From Thermaurantimonas sp046299575 (GTDB lineage: Bacteria; Bacteroidota; Bacteroidia; Flavobacteriales; Schleiferiaceae): 64,000 bases of DNA. Both the position numbers and the translations under genes were made by a program. A model generated the notes under the pieces. The model saw nothing but the letters and a program-made list of their open reading frames with translations. It made no database searches and was not told the origin of the DNA. Location of the stretch: NCBI RefSeq assembly GCF_046299575.1, contig NZ_JBKBHX010000006.1, positions 132,733 through 196,732 of the forward strand, in the 5' to 3' direction. Every line of letters starts with the position of its first letter. Position 1 is the first letter of the stretch. Positions 25,090 through 34,698 of this stretch are shown here, piece by piece.

Positions 25090-25177
25090 AAAAAGTGTTT
25101 TACGTTGTTTAGCTTGCAAAGTAAAAACGCTCTGATATAAAGCCGATCATGATGTGAAAAAATTATTTCAAAATTTT

Positions 25178-25200
25178 TGTACTATGTATAGCATAGTACA
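25178..25200. promoter_or_regulatory. perfect inverted repeat, probable PadR operator
   Basis: Nine-base arms TGTACTATG / CATAGTACA around TATAG, 43 bp before the PadR start. It covers the region where the -33 element should be relative to the -7 box at 25213-25220, so bound repressor would block the promoter. Confidence 0.75.
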
Positions 25201-25212
25201 TTCTTTTATTTA

Positions 25213-25220
25213 TATCTTTG
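25213..25220 (+). promoter_or_regulatory. -7 box of the padR-pspC promoter
   Basis: TATCTTTG fits TAnnTTTG, 22 bp before the GTG start of the PadR gene. Confidence 0.6.
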
Positions 25221-25242
25221 TTTAATAAACATCATCTGTAAA

Positions 25243-25575
25243 GTGAATGAATTAAAGGAGCAAGTCAACGCACAAATGCGCAAAGGCGTTCTTGAACTCT
25301 GTGTATTAGCTATTCTAAATCAAAGCGATGCATATTCAAATGATATAATTGAGGCATTAAAAAAGCACGAAATTATCCTGGTAGAAGGCACGTTATATCC
25401 CCTACTTACGCGCATGAAAAACCAGGGACATCTCACCTATCGATGGGAAGAAAGCAACCAAGGCCCACCGCGTAAATACTATTCGATTACTCAAGCGGGA
25501 AAAGAATATTTCAATACATTAAGAACCATATGGATTGATTTTTCTTCTTCTATCAACAAACTTTTGCAACAATGA
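25243..25575 (+). CDS. PadR family transcriptional regulator
   Basis: 110 residues from a GTG start, with no upstream alternative after the promoter. A winged helix typical of PadR is present (RKGVLELCVLAILNQSDAYSNDIIEALKKHEI, wing EGTLYPLLTRMKNQGHLTYRWEES split by GPPRKYYSIT) and a short C-terminal dimer helix. It probably autoregulates through the 9-bp inverted repeat at 25178-25200. Its TGA overlaps the ATG of the PspC-domain gene by 4 bp, a pairing often seen in Bacteroidota for envelope-stress control. Confidence 0.92.
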   Translation: MNELKEQVNAQMRKGVLELCVLAILNQSDAYSNDIIEALKKHEIILVEGTLYPLLTRMKNQGHLTYRWEESNQGPPRKYYSITQAGKEYFNTLRTIWIDFSSSINKLLQQ

Positions 25576-27083
25576 AAAAAGCAATATCAGTACAGGTAGC
25601 CCGTGTACCATTTACTATGAGCTCAGAAGCTTTTGAAACTCTGGCGTTGTATTTAGAAAATATCAAGAAAGTCATTCATCCTGATTATCGGGAAGAAACG
25701 CTGAATGATATTGAATTGAGAATTGCAGAGTTGTTAAATCAAAAAAAGCAAAATAATCATATCATTGAAAAAGAACTCATTGACGAAATTGTACAAATTA
25801 TAGGAAAACCAGAAGAATTTTTAGATCATAAAGAAACCTCAAATACCTCTTCAGAACTTTATAAATTTGATAAGAAACTTTTTAGAGATCCCGACAATAA
25901 CATTTTGGGAGGAGTTGCTGCCGGATTCTCTCATTATTTTTCTGTTCATAAAATCGTTTTTAGGCTTTTTTTCATAGTTCTAACTTTTTATCAAGGTATT
26001 GGGATTTTATTATACCTTTTCTTTTGGGTTATTTTACCAAAAGCAAAAACATATGTAGAAAAAATGATTATGAAGGGCGAGGAGATTCCATCTCAATATT
26101 TAGATCAAGTAATAATTGACAAATACAATTCCAAAAAATTTTTAGATTCGAGAGCTTTACATAACAAATTATTTGAAAAATTACTTGATTTTATAGGAAG
26201 TATTTTGATTTATACCAAAAATTTTTTGGTAAATTTACTTTCCCGTAGCTCACTGGCAATTTTGTCTATTGCAATTATATTGTTTTTAATAATTACCTTT
26301 TTAGCTAGTTATGAAATTCTAACAGATAGCATAACAATCAATAATGTTAAAATTACAAAGGAAAATGCATTAAACTATATTTTATTAATCTTCCCTTCTA
26401 CCCTTTATGCAGGTTTATTTTTTATAAGTATTATTACTTTAATTGTAAGTCTATTAGCTGTATTGAAAATAGGATATAGAAATTTGACTAAGAAGAATGG
26501 TATAAAACGGGCTAAAAGTCTTTATCTTGCACTTTTAGCATTATTACTTTCTTTTGTTATAACAAGAGTTTTAATATATTTTATTGAAAAAAATTTTTCT
26601 GTGCAAACTTCTTTTATACTTCAATCGGATAATTTTTCAATATCAGAAGGTGAAATTTTACATGTTGTACCAAATAATATATTCGCATTTGATGTTCTTC
26701 CTATTGTATTAAAAGGAGATTCAGTATATTCATCAAATATTGATTTTGTTTTTATTAAAAGTCAAACAGATAAAGCGATGTTTACTGTAAAAGCTGAAGC
26801 TAAAGGAGCGAATGAATTGGAGGCTTTTAAAAACATTCAAGGCGTCAGATATCAAGTATATAAAGAAGGCAATAGAATAAATGTTTTTTCCTATTTTTCA
26901 TATCCAAAATACATTGGATTTAGAGATCAAAAAATAATTATTGAAATTCACCTTCCTGTAAATCAAATAATATATTTACCCGAAAATTTCTCAGGTCATT
27001 ATGATGTTTTTGAAGATGAAGAATCAGAAGACTTATTACCAGGATATTATAAAATGACAGAAGAAGGACTAATTAAATTATAG
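25572..27083 (+). CDS. PspC domain membrane protein
   Basis: 503 residues. N-terminal cytoplasmic helical part (about 1-95, regulator-sensing region), a PspC domain around 100-160 (KLFRDPDNNILGGVAAG, then FRLFFIVLTFYQGIGILLYL), further membrane helices near 220-250, 275-300 and 315-335, and a C-terminal beta-rich region that is likely extracytoplasmic. PspC proteins sense membrane stress. Coupled to the PadR gene by a 4-bp overlap. The DNA here is much more AT-rich than the genes on either side. Confidence 0.85.
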   Translation: MKKAISVQVARVPFTMSSEAFETLALYLENIKKVIHPDYREETLNDIELRIAELLNQKKQNNHIIEKELIDEIVQIIGKPEEFLDHKETSNTSSELYKFDKKLFRDPDNNILGGVAAGFSHYFSVHKIVFRLFFIVLTFYQGIGILLYLFFWVILPKAKTYVEKMIMKGEEIPSQYLDQVIIDKYNSKKFLDSRALHNKLFEKLLDFIGSILIYTKNFLVNLLSRSSLAILSIAIILFLIITFLASYEILTDSITINNVKITKENALNYILLIFPSTLYAGLFFISIITLIVSLLAVLKIGYRNLTKKNGIKRAKSLYLALLALLLSFVITRVLIYFIEKNFSVQTSFILQSDNFSISEGEILHVVPNNIFAFDVLPIVLKGDSVYSSNIDFVFIKSQTDKAMFTVKAEAKGANELEAFKNIQGVRYQVYKEGNRINVFSYFSYPKYIGFRDQKIIIEIHLPVNQIIYLPENFSGHYDVFEDEESEDLLPGYYKMTEEGLIKL

Positions 27084-27121
27084 AGTTCCTTACCAACATA
27101 TGTTCTGAAAGTGTGAATTTC

Positions 27122-27129
27122 TATATTTG
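27122..27129 (+). promoter_or_regulatory. -7 box upstream of the sensor kinase gene
   Basis: TATATTTG fits TAnnTTTG. It overlaps the in-frame TTG at 27127, which therefore is unlikely to be the start and points to the GTG at 27145. Confidence 0.5.
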
Positions 27130-27144
27130 TCAAAAATCTCAAAT

Positions 27145-30100
27145 GTGAGAAAATTTTTTATTTTTTTAATTATATTTCTACATTCCATATTTATTTATTC
27201 CAATCCAAAGCCTTTATTTAAAACATTTGGCCCTACTATTACCAAAGGAAGTGGAATAAACTGGCAAGTAACCCAAACTAAAGAAGGATTAATAATTGTT
27301 GCATCTTCAGCAGGAGTTAAAATCTTTGACGGTTACAACTGGGAAATTGTAAAAAACAGGCTCAACTCAGAAGTATATTCAATACATTACAATCCTGAAG
27401 ATTGCAATATCTATGTAGGGGGATTAGAAGACTTCGGTTATATTGAGCTTGACAATTCAAATAAATGGACATATATCTCCTTATTCAATCTTTTACCGCT
27501 CTCCCAAACTTCATTCGGAAAAATATGGCAAACGATTATTACTGAAAATGTTTACTTTATAAGTGAAAAATTTATTTTTGAATACGATCAAATGAAAATC
27601 ACTATTCATCAACCTGAGAACAATACATTTTACAAAGCTTTTGTGTATAAAAATACTTTTTTCGTTCAGGAGGAAGGTGTGGGCCTTTTTGCAATCGTTG
27701 GTGGAAAGAAAAAATTCATAAAAAACAGTAATATTTTTAACGACAAATTAATTGAATTTATACTTCCAACAACACAAGGTGCTAAAGTTTTTTTTAGCGA
27801 TGGTGTAGTTGCACAATGCAAAATAGAAAACAATGAAGTAAAAGACGTAATATTTGAAAGCAATCAGGTTTCAAAATACATTAAAAATGGTTCTCTTAGA
27901 AAAATTCTTCATCTGTTTGACGGAAATTATGCATTTGCATTGGGAAATGCAGGTGTTGTCATTACAGATTCCTCTTTTCACATCAAATGCATTTATAACC
28001 AAGAAAATAAAATAATAAATGAGTTTGTAAACGATATATATGAAGATTATTTTGGAAATCTTTGGACAGCGGAAGAATATTTAATCCGATTTATCAATTA
28101 TGGATCACCCTACAGTATTTATACAAACTCAGATGGCATATTTGGCGTAATACATTCATTTGTTGATCTCAAAAATGCAGTTTACTTATCGGATCAATAC
28201 AACATTTATATTTTTGAAAACAGCGAACTAAAAAAAATTCATCAAATAAACGAGATTATCCGAAAAATTTATAAAATAGATGAAAATTCATTCTTTGTAT
28301 TAACAAATAAGGCTATTTATATATTTGAAAAACAAAAGTTCACTAAGTTGTTTGAATTTTCCGAGGGAAAAAACATTTTCACCTTCGATAATGCCAACAA
28401 AATTTTTGGAGTTTATAATAATCATTTAATTTTAATTTTTTCGATAAAATTCTCAAAAGTTTCTTTTGAATTTCTGAAAACCTTAGACCAGGTAGAAATA
28501 AGTGACATTGTAGTCGATACAAATAAAAGGATATGGTTTTCTACTACATCAAGTGGAGTAGGATTTTTATTTGAGGGAAAAATAAAATTTTATGATACAA
28601 AATCAGGATTACCTTCCTACTTCAATAATCGAATAGTATATGTAAACAATCAGATATATATACTGACTCAAGAAGGTATTTTTAAACCAGATAAATACTT
28701 AAATAATTTAAGAAGAACTTCGGACTTCGGCGATTATATTTCAAAACAATTCGTAACAAATATAAATCCTTCAAAATTTGGATTATTTATTAAATTAACA
28801 AACGAAAAAAATCAAAATGAATTTTACTTAATTAATTCGTCTCTCACAATAGATAGTGATTTTAATAAAATTTTTAAATACTTGCCGGAGAGAGGATTTG
28901 CCGGATGGCATTTAACACATGACGATAAACTTTTGATTTCTTTTATTGAAGGACTTTATGTACTTGATTTAAATAAATCCCATAGACTGTATCAACCGCT
29001 TGAGATTACCGTTCAACAAATGTTGTACAATCAAAAAGGATACTACGATGAAAAACGAAATAGAATAGTACTAAATTACGATTATGGTCCTTTGCAAATA
29101 TTTATCACGTCTCCTTATTACGAGGGTCAAGATAAGATTACATATTTCTATCGAATAAAGAATGGCAACAACGAATGGCAAGAATTAAAAAATAGCAATA
29201 TTATTGTGATACCGCAATTACATTTTGGTAATTACGAAATTCAAATTTATGCACGCAACATTTATGGAATTAATAGTGAAATAAAATCTATACCTATACA
29301 TGTCAAAACACCCTGGTATTTAAATCTTTATTTTATTATTTTCTTAGTTATTTTAATTGTAATTATACTTTTATATATCCAAAAACTTAGAGAAAGTTAT
29401 CTTGCAAAAAAGAACAAAGAACTCGAAGAATTAATACAACTCAGAACGAAGGAATTAATCGATGAAAAGAAGGAACTTGAGCGTTCAAAGGAAGAATTAT
29501 ATGAATTATCAAAACAGCGCAATCAATTGCTCGGTGTATATGCTCATGACCTAAAAAATCCTCTAAGTGCAATAGATGGCATAAAAGAGTTGATGGAGGT
29601 AACTATTTCTACTACCGATCTCGATGAAAGTATAAAGAAGGAGTTGATGGAATACCTGTCGATGATTAAGAGCTCTACGACTCAGATGATGAGCATCATC
29701 CAAGACATTTTAAGCAGCGTTCGTCAAGACTCATTTAAACAAAAAATTGACAAAAAAATCGTAGATATCATTGAAATATTGAGTGAGCATTACTCTTTAA
29801 TGAACAATTATGCTCGTCAAAAAAATATTCAAATTCACTTTCAACCTAAAGGCAAATATTTGGTAAATGTGGATGAAAGAAAAATAGGAGAAGTTTTTCA
29901 AAATTTGCTTTCGAATGCAATTAAATATAGCAATGAAAATTCCACTGTTGAAATAGGTATCAACACTGAGATTAGAAACGGTAAAGAATTCGTAAAAATT
30001 AGTATCAAAGATCAGGGACCTGGCTTTACTGAAGAAGATAAGAAAAAAATGTTTGGGCTTTTTCAACGTCTCTCTGCTAAGCCCACAAAAGGAGAAAGTT

Positions 30101-30231
30101 CTACGGGTTTAGGTTTATATATTGTAAAAAATTATACGGAACTAAATGATGGATTTGTAGAGCTCGAAAGCACTTACGGCGAAGGATCTACCTTTCATAT
30201 TTACTTACCTCTGGTAGAAAAAATTGTTTAA
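27145..30231 (+). CDS. membrane sensor histidine kinase with two-component-regulator propeller
   Basis: About 1,028 residues. I choose the GTG at 27145: it begins directly with a signal peptide (RKFFIFLIIFLHSIFIYS), and the alternative TTG at 27127 overlaps the promoter box. A periplasmic beta-propeller spans to about 620, followed by a Y_Y_Y domain (about 640-720), one membrane helix (about 727-750), a coiled coil, HisKA with His801 in YAHDLKNPLS, and an HATPase domain (NAIKYSNEN, DQGPGFTEEDK, STGLGLYIV). Unlike many propeller kinases it has no receiver or DNA-binding domain, so its response regulator lies elsewhere. Confidence 0.9.
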   Translation: MRKFFIFLIIFLHSIFIYSNPKPLFKTFGPTITKGSGINWQVTQTKEGLIIVASSAGVKIFDGYNWEIVKNRLNSEVYSIHYNPEDCNIYVGGLEDFGYIELDNSNKWTYISLFNLLPLSQTSFGKIWQTIITENVYFISEKFIFEYDQMKITIHQPENNTFYKAFVYKNTFFVQEEGVGLFAIVGGKKKFIKNSNIFNDKLIEFILPTTQGAKVFFSDGVVAQCKIENNEVKDVIFESNQVSKYIKNGSLRKILHLFDGNYAFALGNAGVVITDSSFHIKCIYNQENKIINEFVNDIYEDYFGNLWTAEEYLIRFINYGSPYSIYTNSDGIFGVIHSFVDLKNAVYLSDQYNIYIFENSELKKIHQINEIIRKIYKIDENSFFVLTNKAIYIFEKQKFTKLFEFSEGKNIFTFDNANKIFGVYNNHLILIFSIKFSKVSFEFLKTLDQVEISDIVVDTNKRIWFSTTSSGVGFLFEGKIKFYDTKSGLPSYFNNRIVYVNNQIYILTQEGIFKPDKYLNNLRRTSDFGDYISKQFVTNINPSKFGLFIKLTNEKNQNEFYLINSSLTIDSDFNKIFKYLPERGFAGWHLTHDDKLLISFIEGLYVLDLNKSHRLYQPLEITVQQMLYNQKGYYDEKRNRIVLNYDYGPLQIFITSPYYEGQDKITYFYRIKNGNNEWQELKNSNIIVIPQLHFGNYEIQIYARNIYGINSEIKSIPIHVKTPWYLNLYFIIFLVILIVIILLYIQKLRESYLAKKNKELEELIQLRTKELIDEKKELERSKEELYELSKQRNQLLGVYAHDLKNPLSAIDGIKELMEVTISTTDLDESIKKELMEYLSMIKSSTTQMMSIIQDILSSVRQDSFKQKIDKKIVDIIEILSEHYSLMNNYARQKNIQIHFQPKGKYLVNVDERKIGEVFQNLLSNAIKYSNENSTVEIGINTEIRNGKEFVKISIKDQGPGFTEEDKKKMFGLFQRLSAKPTKGESSTGLGLYIVKNYTELNDGFVELESTYGEGSTFHIYLPLVEKIV

Positions 30232-30233
30232 GT

Positions 30234-31169
30234 TTAACAGAAATACATCCAAAATCCGAAGAGTATATAAATAGTTAAAAAGACCAGGGAATCAAATTGT
30301 TTTATAGATGTTTTTCTCTTTAAATATATATAAAAATAAACAGTGATCAAGGAAAAGAAATAAGCTCCAAACATACATCGATAATTAATTGAGCTATCAT
30401 CAGAATTACCCCAAAAAAACAATGGAAATACGAAAACTACTACCCAATTAAATACACCGCTTCCCATCAAATTAGATATGGCGACAGATGAAATATTTTT
30501 TCGAATTAAATAAATGGTAAGTAAAAATTCCGGAATGCTTGTAATACTACCTATGAGTAGAGCACTTGTTAGCACATCTTTTCCGCCAAACACGAATGAA
30601 ACAGCCTGGCCTGATTCTACAAGAAAAATACTGCCAAAAAACGTCAATAATACTCCATAAAGAAGTGATGAAACGGGATGTGTTTTAATAAAGGACGATG
30701 CAGGAAGTTGCCTTTCATTTAAATTCCTTAGAACACTTTTACGAACTAAATAACCAAAGAGAATAAAAAGAATGAAAAAAATTATGAAAGTAACGGGATG
30801 AATTTTTGATGTATATATGAAATTCAAAAACAGTATAAAACCAAATAAAATCTGCACCCATAGATCTTCTTCACGATGAAATCCTGAAACCCTCACAGGA
30901 TATCGCCATACTACCAGACCTAGCAACAGTGTGAAATTAAAAACATTACTGCCGATTACTAGAGGAAATGGCACAGACGTATAGTGAAAATATATGCTGT
31001 ATAAAACACAAAAAATTTCTGGTAATGATGTAAATGCCGACAATATTAAAAAGCCCACTGCAGCAGGCTGATGGCGAAAAAAAACTGAAATGTGAATCGT
31101 AAACCTAAATAAAAAAAAATATCCTGATCCGATGAGAATAACAGCAGGAATCAGGAGTAATTCGATCAT
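30234..31169 (-). CDS. CaCA family Na+(or H+)/Ca2+ antiporter
   Basis: 311 residues, about ten membrane helices. Both alpha repeats are visible: SAFTSLPEIFCVLYS plus GSNVFNFTLLLG in the first half, and GSITSIPEFLLTIYL plus NLMGSGVFNWVVVF in the second. The Glu in each SxPE motif forms the cation site. Its start lies 1 bp past the tatA stop, so it is co-transcribed with tatA. It converges with the sensor kinase gene with 2 bp between stops and no visible terminator. Confidence 0.88.
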   Translation of the reverse strand: MIELLLIPAVILIGSGYFFLFRFTIHISVFFRHQPAAVGFLILSAFTSLPEIFCVLYSIYFHYTSVPFPLVIGSNVFNFTLLLGLVVWRYPVRVSGFHREEDLWVQILFGFILFLNFIYTSKIHPVTFIIFFILFILFGYLVRKSVLRNLNERQLPASSFIKTHPVSSLLYGVLLTFFGSIFLVESGQAVSFVFGGKDVLTSALLIGSITSIPEFLLTIYLIRKNISSVAISNLMGSGVFNWVVVFVFPLFFWGNSDDSSINYRCMFGAYFFSLITVYFYIYLKRKTSIKQFDSLVFLTIYILFGFWMYFC

Positions 31170-31170
31170 A

Positions 31171-31431
31171 CTAACGCTTTCGGCTTATGGTACCTTCGAT
31201 TTCTTGTTTTACTTTTTCGATTTCTTTTGTTGTATCATTAAGTTTATCTTTTTCGATTACTTCTTCAGCCGAACGAGTGATTTCATTTTTTATCTCCTGA
31301 GTAGCTCTGCGAATTTCATAAATACCTCTCCCTAAACTGCGAGCAATTTCTGGAATGGAATCAGCACCGAAAAAAAGCAGAACAAACAGTAGAATGAAGA
31401 CAATTTCACCAAATCCTATAAAAAGAAGCAC
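31171..31431 (-). CDS. tatA: twin-arginine translocase subunit TatA/E
   Basis: 86 residues. One N-terminal membrane helix (FGEIVFILLFVLLFFGADSI), the short hinge PEIARSLGRG and an amphipathic helix, as in TatA. A polar charged tail follows. It forms the pore-forming subunit for export of folded proteins. tatC is not in the window. A TAnnTTTG box lies upstream between it and the secDF terminator. Confidence 0.93.
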   Translation of the reverse strand: MLLFIGFGEIVFILLFVLLFFGADSIPEIARSLGRGIYEIRRATQEIKNEITRSAEEVIEKDKLNDTTKEIEKVKQEIEGTISRKR

Positions 31432-31454
31432 TTTTTAAAACGCTTTATGATGAG

Positions 31455-31462
31455 CAAAGATA
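31455..31462 (-). promoter_or_regulatory. -7 box of the tatA promoter
   Basis: TATCTTTG on the minus strand, 24 bp before the tatA start and downstream of the secDF terminator. Confidence 0.5.
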
Positions 31463-31474
31463 TAGCCAATAAAT

Positions 31475-31503
31475 AAAAAAGCCGGTTTTCATCCGGCTTT
31501 TTA
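31475..31503 (-). terminator. rho-independent terminator of secDF
   Basis: Stem AAAAAAGCCGG / CCGGCTTTTT with loop TTTTCAT, about 30 bp past the secDF stop. Confidence 0.85.
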
Positions 31504-31535
31504 AAAGTGCTAAATTTCACTCAAGCAAATTACAA

Positions 31536-34500
31536 CTAAACATTTGCAGCCTTGTGTGCTTCTTGCAGCTTTATACGATCCTCTTCGCTGAAGGTATCGT
31601 ATACTACAGGAGTTGCGATGAACAGAGATGAGTAAGTCCCTACGATCACGCCCATCATGAGGGCAAACATAAACCCGCGAATTACTTCACCACCAAAAAT
31701 GAAAATTATTACCAATACAAATAAAGTGGTAAGAGAGGTGTTGATCGTGCGACCTAATGTATTGTTCACCGCTTCATTGATTACTTCGTTGATAGGTTTA
31801 CGACGGCTGTGGGTTGCAAAATACTCGCGAATGCGGTCGAAGACAATAACAGTATCGTTAAGCGAATAACCAATAACTGTAAGCAATGCCGCGATAAAAG
31901 CCTGATCGATTTCCAGCGTAAACGGAACGATGCCGTAGAGCAACGAGAAGAGTGAAATTACCACCAGTACATCGTGGAAGGCTGCCAGAACTGCGCCAAG
32001 GCTGAATTGCCAACGGCTAAAGCGAACAAGAATATACAAGAAGATCACCAGCAATGAGAAAACCAATGCCCAAATTGCTGACTCCTTGATGTCGTCGGCT
32101 ATGGTAGGACCAACCTGTCGCTCAGCCACTATACCGATTCCGCTGTCGTTATCCAGAAACTGGCTTTCAGGAACTTCAGTTGCGTAAAAAGGTTTGCAGG
32201 CCTGGTAGAGTTTGCCTTTTATTTCATTTTCTACCTCGAGTCCGGTCTGATTGATTTTGTATTTGGTGGTAACAATTACCTGATTGGCAGATCCGATGGT
32301 TTTTACGGTAGGTACAATCTTTTTTCCTGACTCATCGATAAAATATTCACCTATTGCAGTTGCCAGTTTTACTGTATTAACGGGTTGATCAAAGCGAATT
32401 TGATAAGATCGGCCACCTACAAAGTCAACGCCATAATCTAATCCTCTTGTAAACAGAGAGATGATACCTGCAACAATAATAGCTCCTGAAATAAAATAAG
32501 CGCGCTTGCGCAGAGCTAGGAAGTCAATTTTTGAATTGGTAAATATTCCTTCCGTAAACTTTGAAGAGAAAGTAATGCTTTTCTTTTTTTCTAAACGAGC
32601 CTCAAAAATCAAGCGAGTGATGAAAATGGCACAGAAAAGAGAAGTGAAAATACCGATGATCAATGTAGTAGCAAAGCCTCTGATCGGACCCGTACCAAAT
32701 ACATAGAGGATGATACCGGTGAGCAATGTTGTAACATTAGCGTCGATGATGGATGAGTAAGCAGCTTTGTAACCGTCAGAAATAGCCAGTTTCAATCCCT
32801 TACCGGCACGCAACTCTTCGCGAATGCGCTCGTAAATAATCACATTGGCGTCAACTGACATGCCTATGGTAAGAACTATACCGGCAATACCTGGCAAGGT
32901 TAGCACCGCACCAAGTGAGGCCAGCAGTCCAAAAATGAAGAACATGTTTACTACAAGTGCAACATTAGCAGCCACGCCTGCATTTTGGTAATAAAAGATC
33001 ATGTAAATCAACACGATCACCAGCGCAATTACAAAAGACCAAATACCAGCTCTGATGGATTCTTTACCAAGAGAAGGTCCCACGACGTCAGCTTGAACGA
33101 TGCGGGCAGGCGCGGCTAGTTTACCGGCTTTTAAAATGTTTGCCAAGTCTTGAGCTTCTTGGATAGTAAAATTGCCTGTGATTTGAGTACGACCACCTGG
33201 AATTTCATTTTGCACCTGCGGAAAAGAGTATACAAGATTGTCGAGCACTACTGCCACTGAGCGCTTTGGGTCTTGGCTTGCTGCTTCGCGAGTAATTTTC
33301 TGCCATTTTTGAGCACCCACGGCATTCATAGTCATGGTTACGATGGGGCGATTTCGCTCGTCAAAGTCCTGACGGGCATCGATCACCACATCGCCAGACA
33401 GATCTGGACGATCGTCGCGATTTCCTTTAATGGCTAGCAAAAACAATTGTTGTGATGACCCTTCAGGCTTAGCTGACCAAAGAAATTTCACGTATCTTTT
33501 GTCTGCCGGGAGTAATGCTCTGATTTGAGGCATTGAAAGATACTTATTTACTTTAGCTGTATCTTTTACAAGGGCTATACCAACGATCGGACCCGGAACT
33601 GCACGGTTGTTTTGAAAATCGTAATAGGGTGCAAGTACTTCAAAGAGAGGATTGTATTGATTTTCTACCACAGAGGTATCGCTTTCTGCTTTTGCAGTAT
33701 CTGTAGTTGTCCTGGTTTGCTCGGCTTGCGCGGTAGTTTGTTCGTCATCTACGCTCTTGATATTAAGTATATCTGAGGCTTTTTGATCTTTCTTCTCATC
33801 AATAGTAGTTGATTCCTTATCTCTTGGCACCAGTACTCTCAAGCGCTCATTGGCCTGGCTGAGAAAGTCAAGAAATTCGGAACCTTCATAAAGATTCCAG
33901 AATTCGAGCTGAGCGGTGCTTTGCAAAAGTTTTTTCACACGCTCAGGTTCTTTCACACCCGGAAGTTCGATGAGAATGCGTCCACTGTTTTCGAGCTTTT
34001 GTATGTTTGGCTGCACAACGCCAAATTGATCAATACGGGCGCGCAATACAGTAAATACATTGTCAATAGCACCTTGTACCTCACGGCGAATTTCTTCCTT
34101 AATTTTTTCATCAGGCGCATTAAAACCTACGCGGTCGTTGAGCATTTTGGTGCCAAAAAGCGTGGGGTCGGAGTAACGCAGAGATAGGCCTTTAGCCTTC
34201 ATCAGTGCATCGAGCTCTGTAAAGAACAGATTGGCGTAATTGTCCTGAGTGCTTCTCAGCTTTTTGTCTGTATTGTCAAGTGCTTCGAGGATGAGAGGAT
34301 TGTTTTTATCACCAGCTAAGCTGCGAATGATGTCGCGTACCTGTACCTCTAGAATAACATTCATACCTCCCTTCAGGTCGAGGCCAAGGTTCAGTTCCTT
34401 TTGCTTGACTTCGGCGTATGTATATTTTCTTATAAGAAGATTTAAAACTTTTTCAGAAGCCATTGAGTCGAGATAGCGCTGCTCGGCTTCTCTGTCGCCC

Positions 34501-34619
34501 CTGGCATATTCACGGGCTTTTCGCTCTATTCTAGAAGCTGTAAAGGTAAAAGTGAGCTGGTAAAGGCAAGCGATGGCAAAGGCTATAGCAAAGCCTTTGA
34601 TAAGTCCCTTATTTTGCAT
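31536..34619 (-). CDS. secDF: fused protein translocase subunits SecD-SecF
   Basis: 1,027 residues, an inner-membrane accessory complex that uses the proton gradient to pull proteins through SecYEG. The SecD half (about 1-690) has the first helix, LDLKGGMNVILEV, a large periplasmic P1 region and five helices with GIVLTIGMSVDANVIIYERI. The SecF half (about 700-1010) has LDYGVDFVGGRSYQI and GYSLNDTVIVFDRIRE. Fusion is normal for Bacteroidota. A low-complexity Gln/Thr/Glu-rich insert lies near residues 265-325 of the P1 region. Confidence 0.96.
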   Translation of the reverse strand: MQNKGLIKGFAIAFAIACLYQLTFTFTASRIERKAREYARGDREAEQRYLDSMASEKVLNLLIRKYTYAEVKQKELNLGLDLKGGMNVILEVQVRDIIRSLAGDKNNPLILEALDNTDKKLRSTQDNYANLFFTELDALMKAKGLSLRYSDPTLFGTKMLNDRVGFNAPDEKIKEEIRREVQGAIDNVFTVLRARIDQFGVVQPNIQKLENSGRILIELPGVKEPERVKKLLQSTAQLEFWNLYEGSEFLDFLSQANERLRVLVPRDKESTTIDEKKDQKASDILNIKSVDDEQTTAQAEQTRTTTDTAKAESDTSVVENQYNPLFEVLAPYYDFQNNRAVPGPIVGIALVKDTAKVNKYLSMPQIRALLPADKRYVKFLWSAKPEGSSQQLFLLAIKGNRDDRPDLSGDVVIDARQDFDERNRPIVTMTMNAVGAQKWQKITREAASQDPKRSVAVVLDNLVYSFPQVQNEIPGGRTQITGNFTIQEAQDLANILKAGKLAAPARIVQADVVGPSLGKESIRAGIWSFVIALVIVLIYMIFYYQNAGVAANVALVVNMFFIFGLLASLGAVLTLPGIAGIVLTIGMSVDANVIIYERIREELRAGKGLKLAISDGYKAAYSSIIDANVTTLLTGIILYVFGTGPIRGFATTLIIGIFTSLFCAIFITRLIFEARLEKKKSITFSSKFTEGIFTNSKIDFLALRKRAYFISGAIIVAGIISLFTRGLDYGVDFVGGRSYQIRFDQPVNTVKLATAIGEYFIDESGKKIVPTVKTIGSANQVIVTTKYKINQTGLEVENEIKGKLYQACKPFYATEVPESQFLDNDSGIGIVAERQVGPTIADDIKESAIWALVFSLLVIFLYILVRFSRWQFSLGAVLAAFHDVLVVISLFSLLYGIVPFTLEIDQAFIAALLTVIGYSLNDTVIVFDRIREYFATHSRRKPINEVINEAVNNTLGRTINTSLTTLFVLVIIFIFGGEVIRGFMFALMMGVIVGTYSSLFIATPVVYDTFSEEDRIKLQEAHKAANV

Positions 34620-34658
34620 TCCTTACGATGGATTAATGAGTTTTTTAATTTGAGGCCG

Positions 34659-34688
34659 CAAATATAGCCGACCGTTTCTAATTCAAAA
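34659..34688 (-). promoter_or_regulatory. secDF promoter (-33 and -7 boxes)
   Basis: On the minus strand TTTTG (34688-34684), 17 nt, then TATATTTG (34666-34659), about 40 bp before the secDF start. Confidence 0.6.
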
Positions 34689-34698
34689 GTCCTGAGTT

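Noticed and set aside
25178..25200. The 9-bp palindrome as a terminator
   Set aside because: No T-run follows in either direction and it lies at promoter distance from the PadR gene.
27127..27144. TTG at 27127 as start of the sensor kinase
   Set aside because: It overlaps the -7 box TATATTTG, and the signal peptide begins right after the GTG at 27145.
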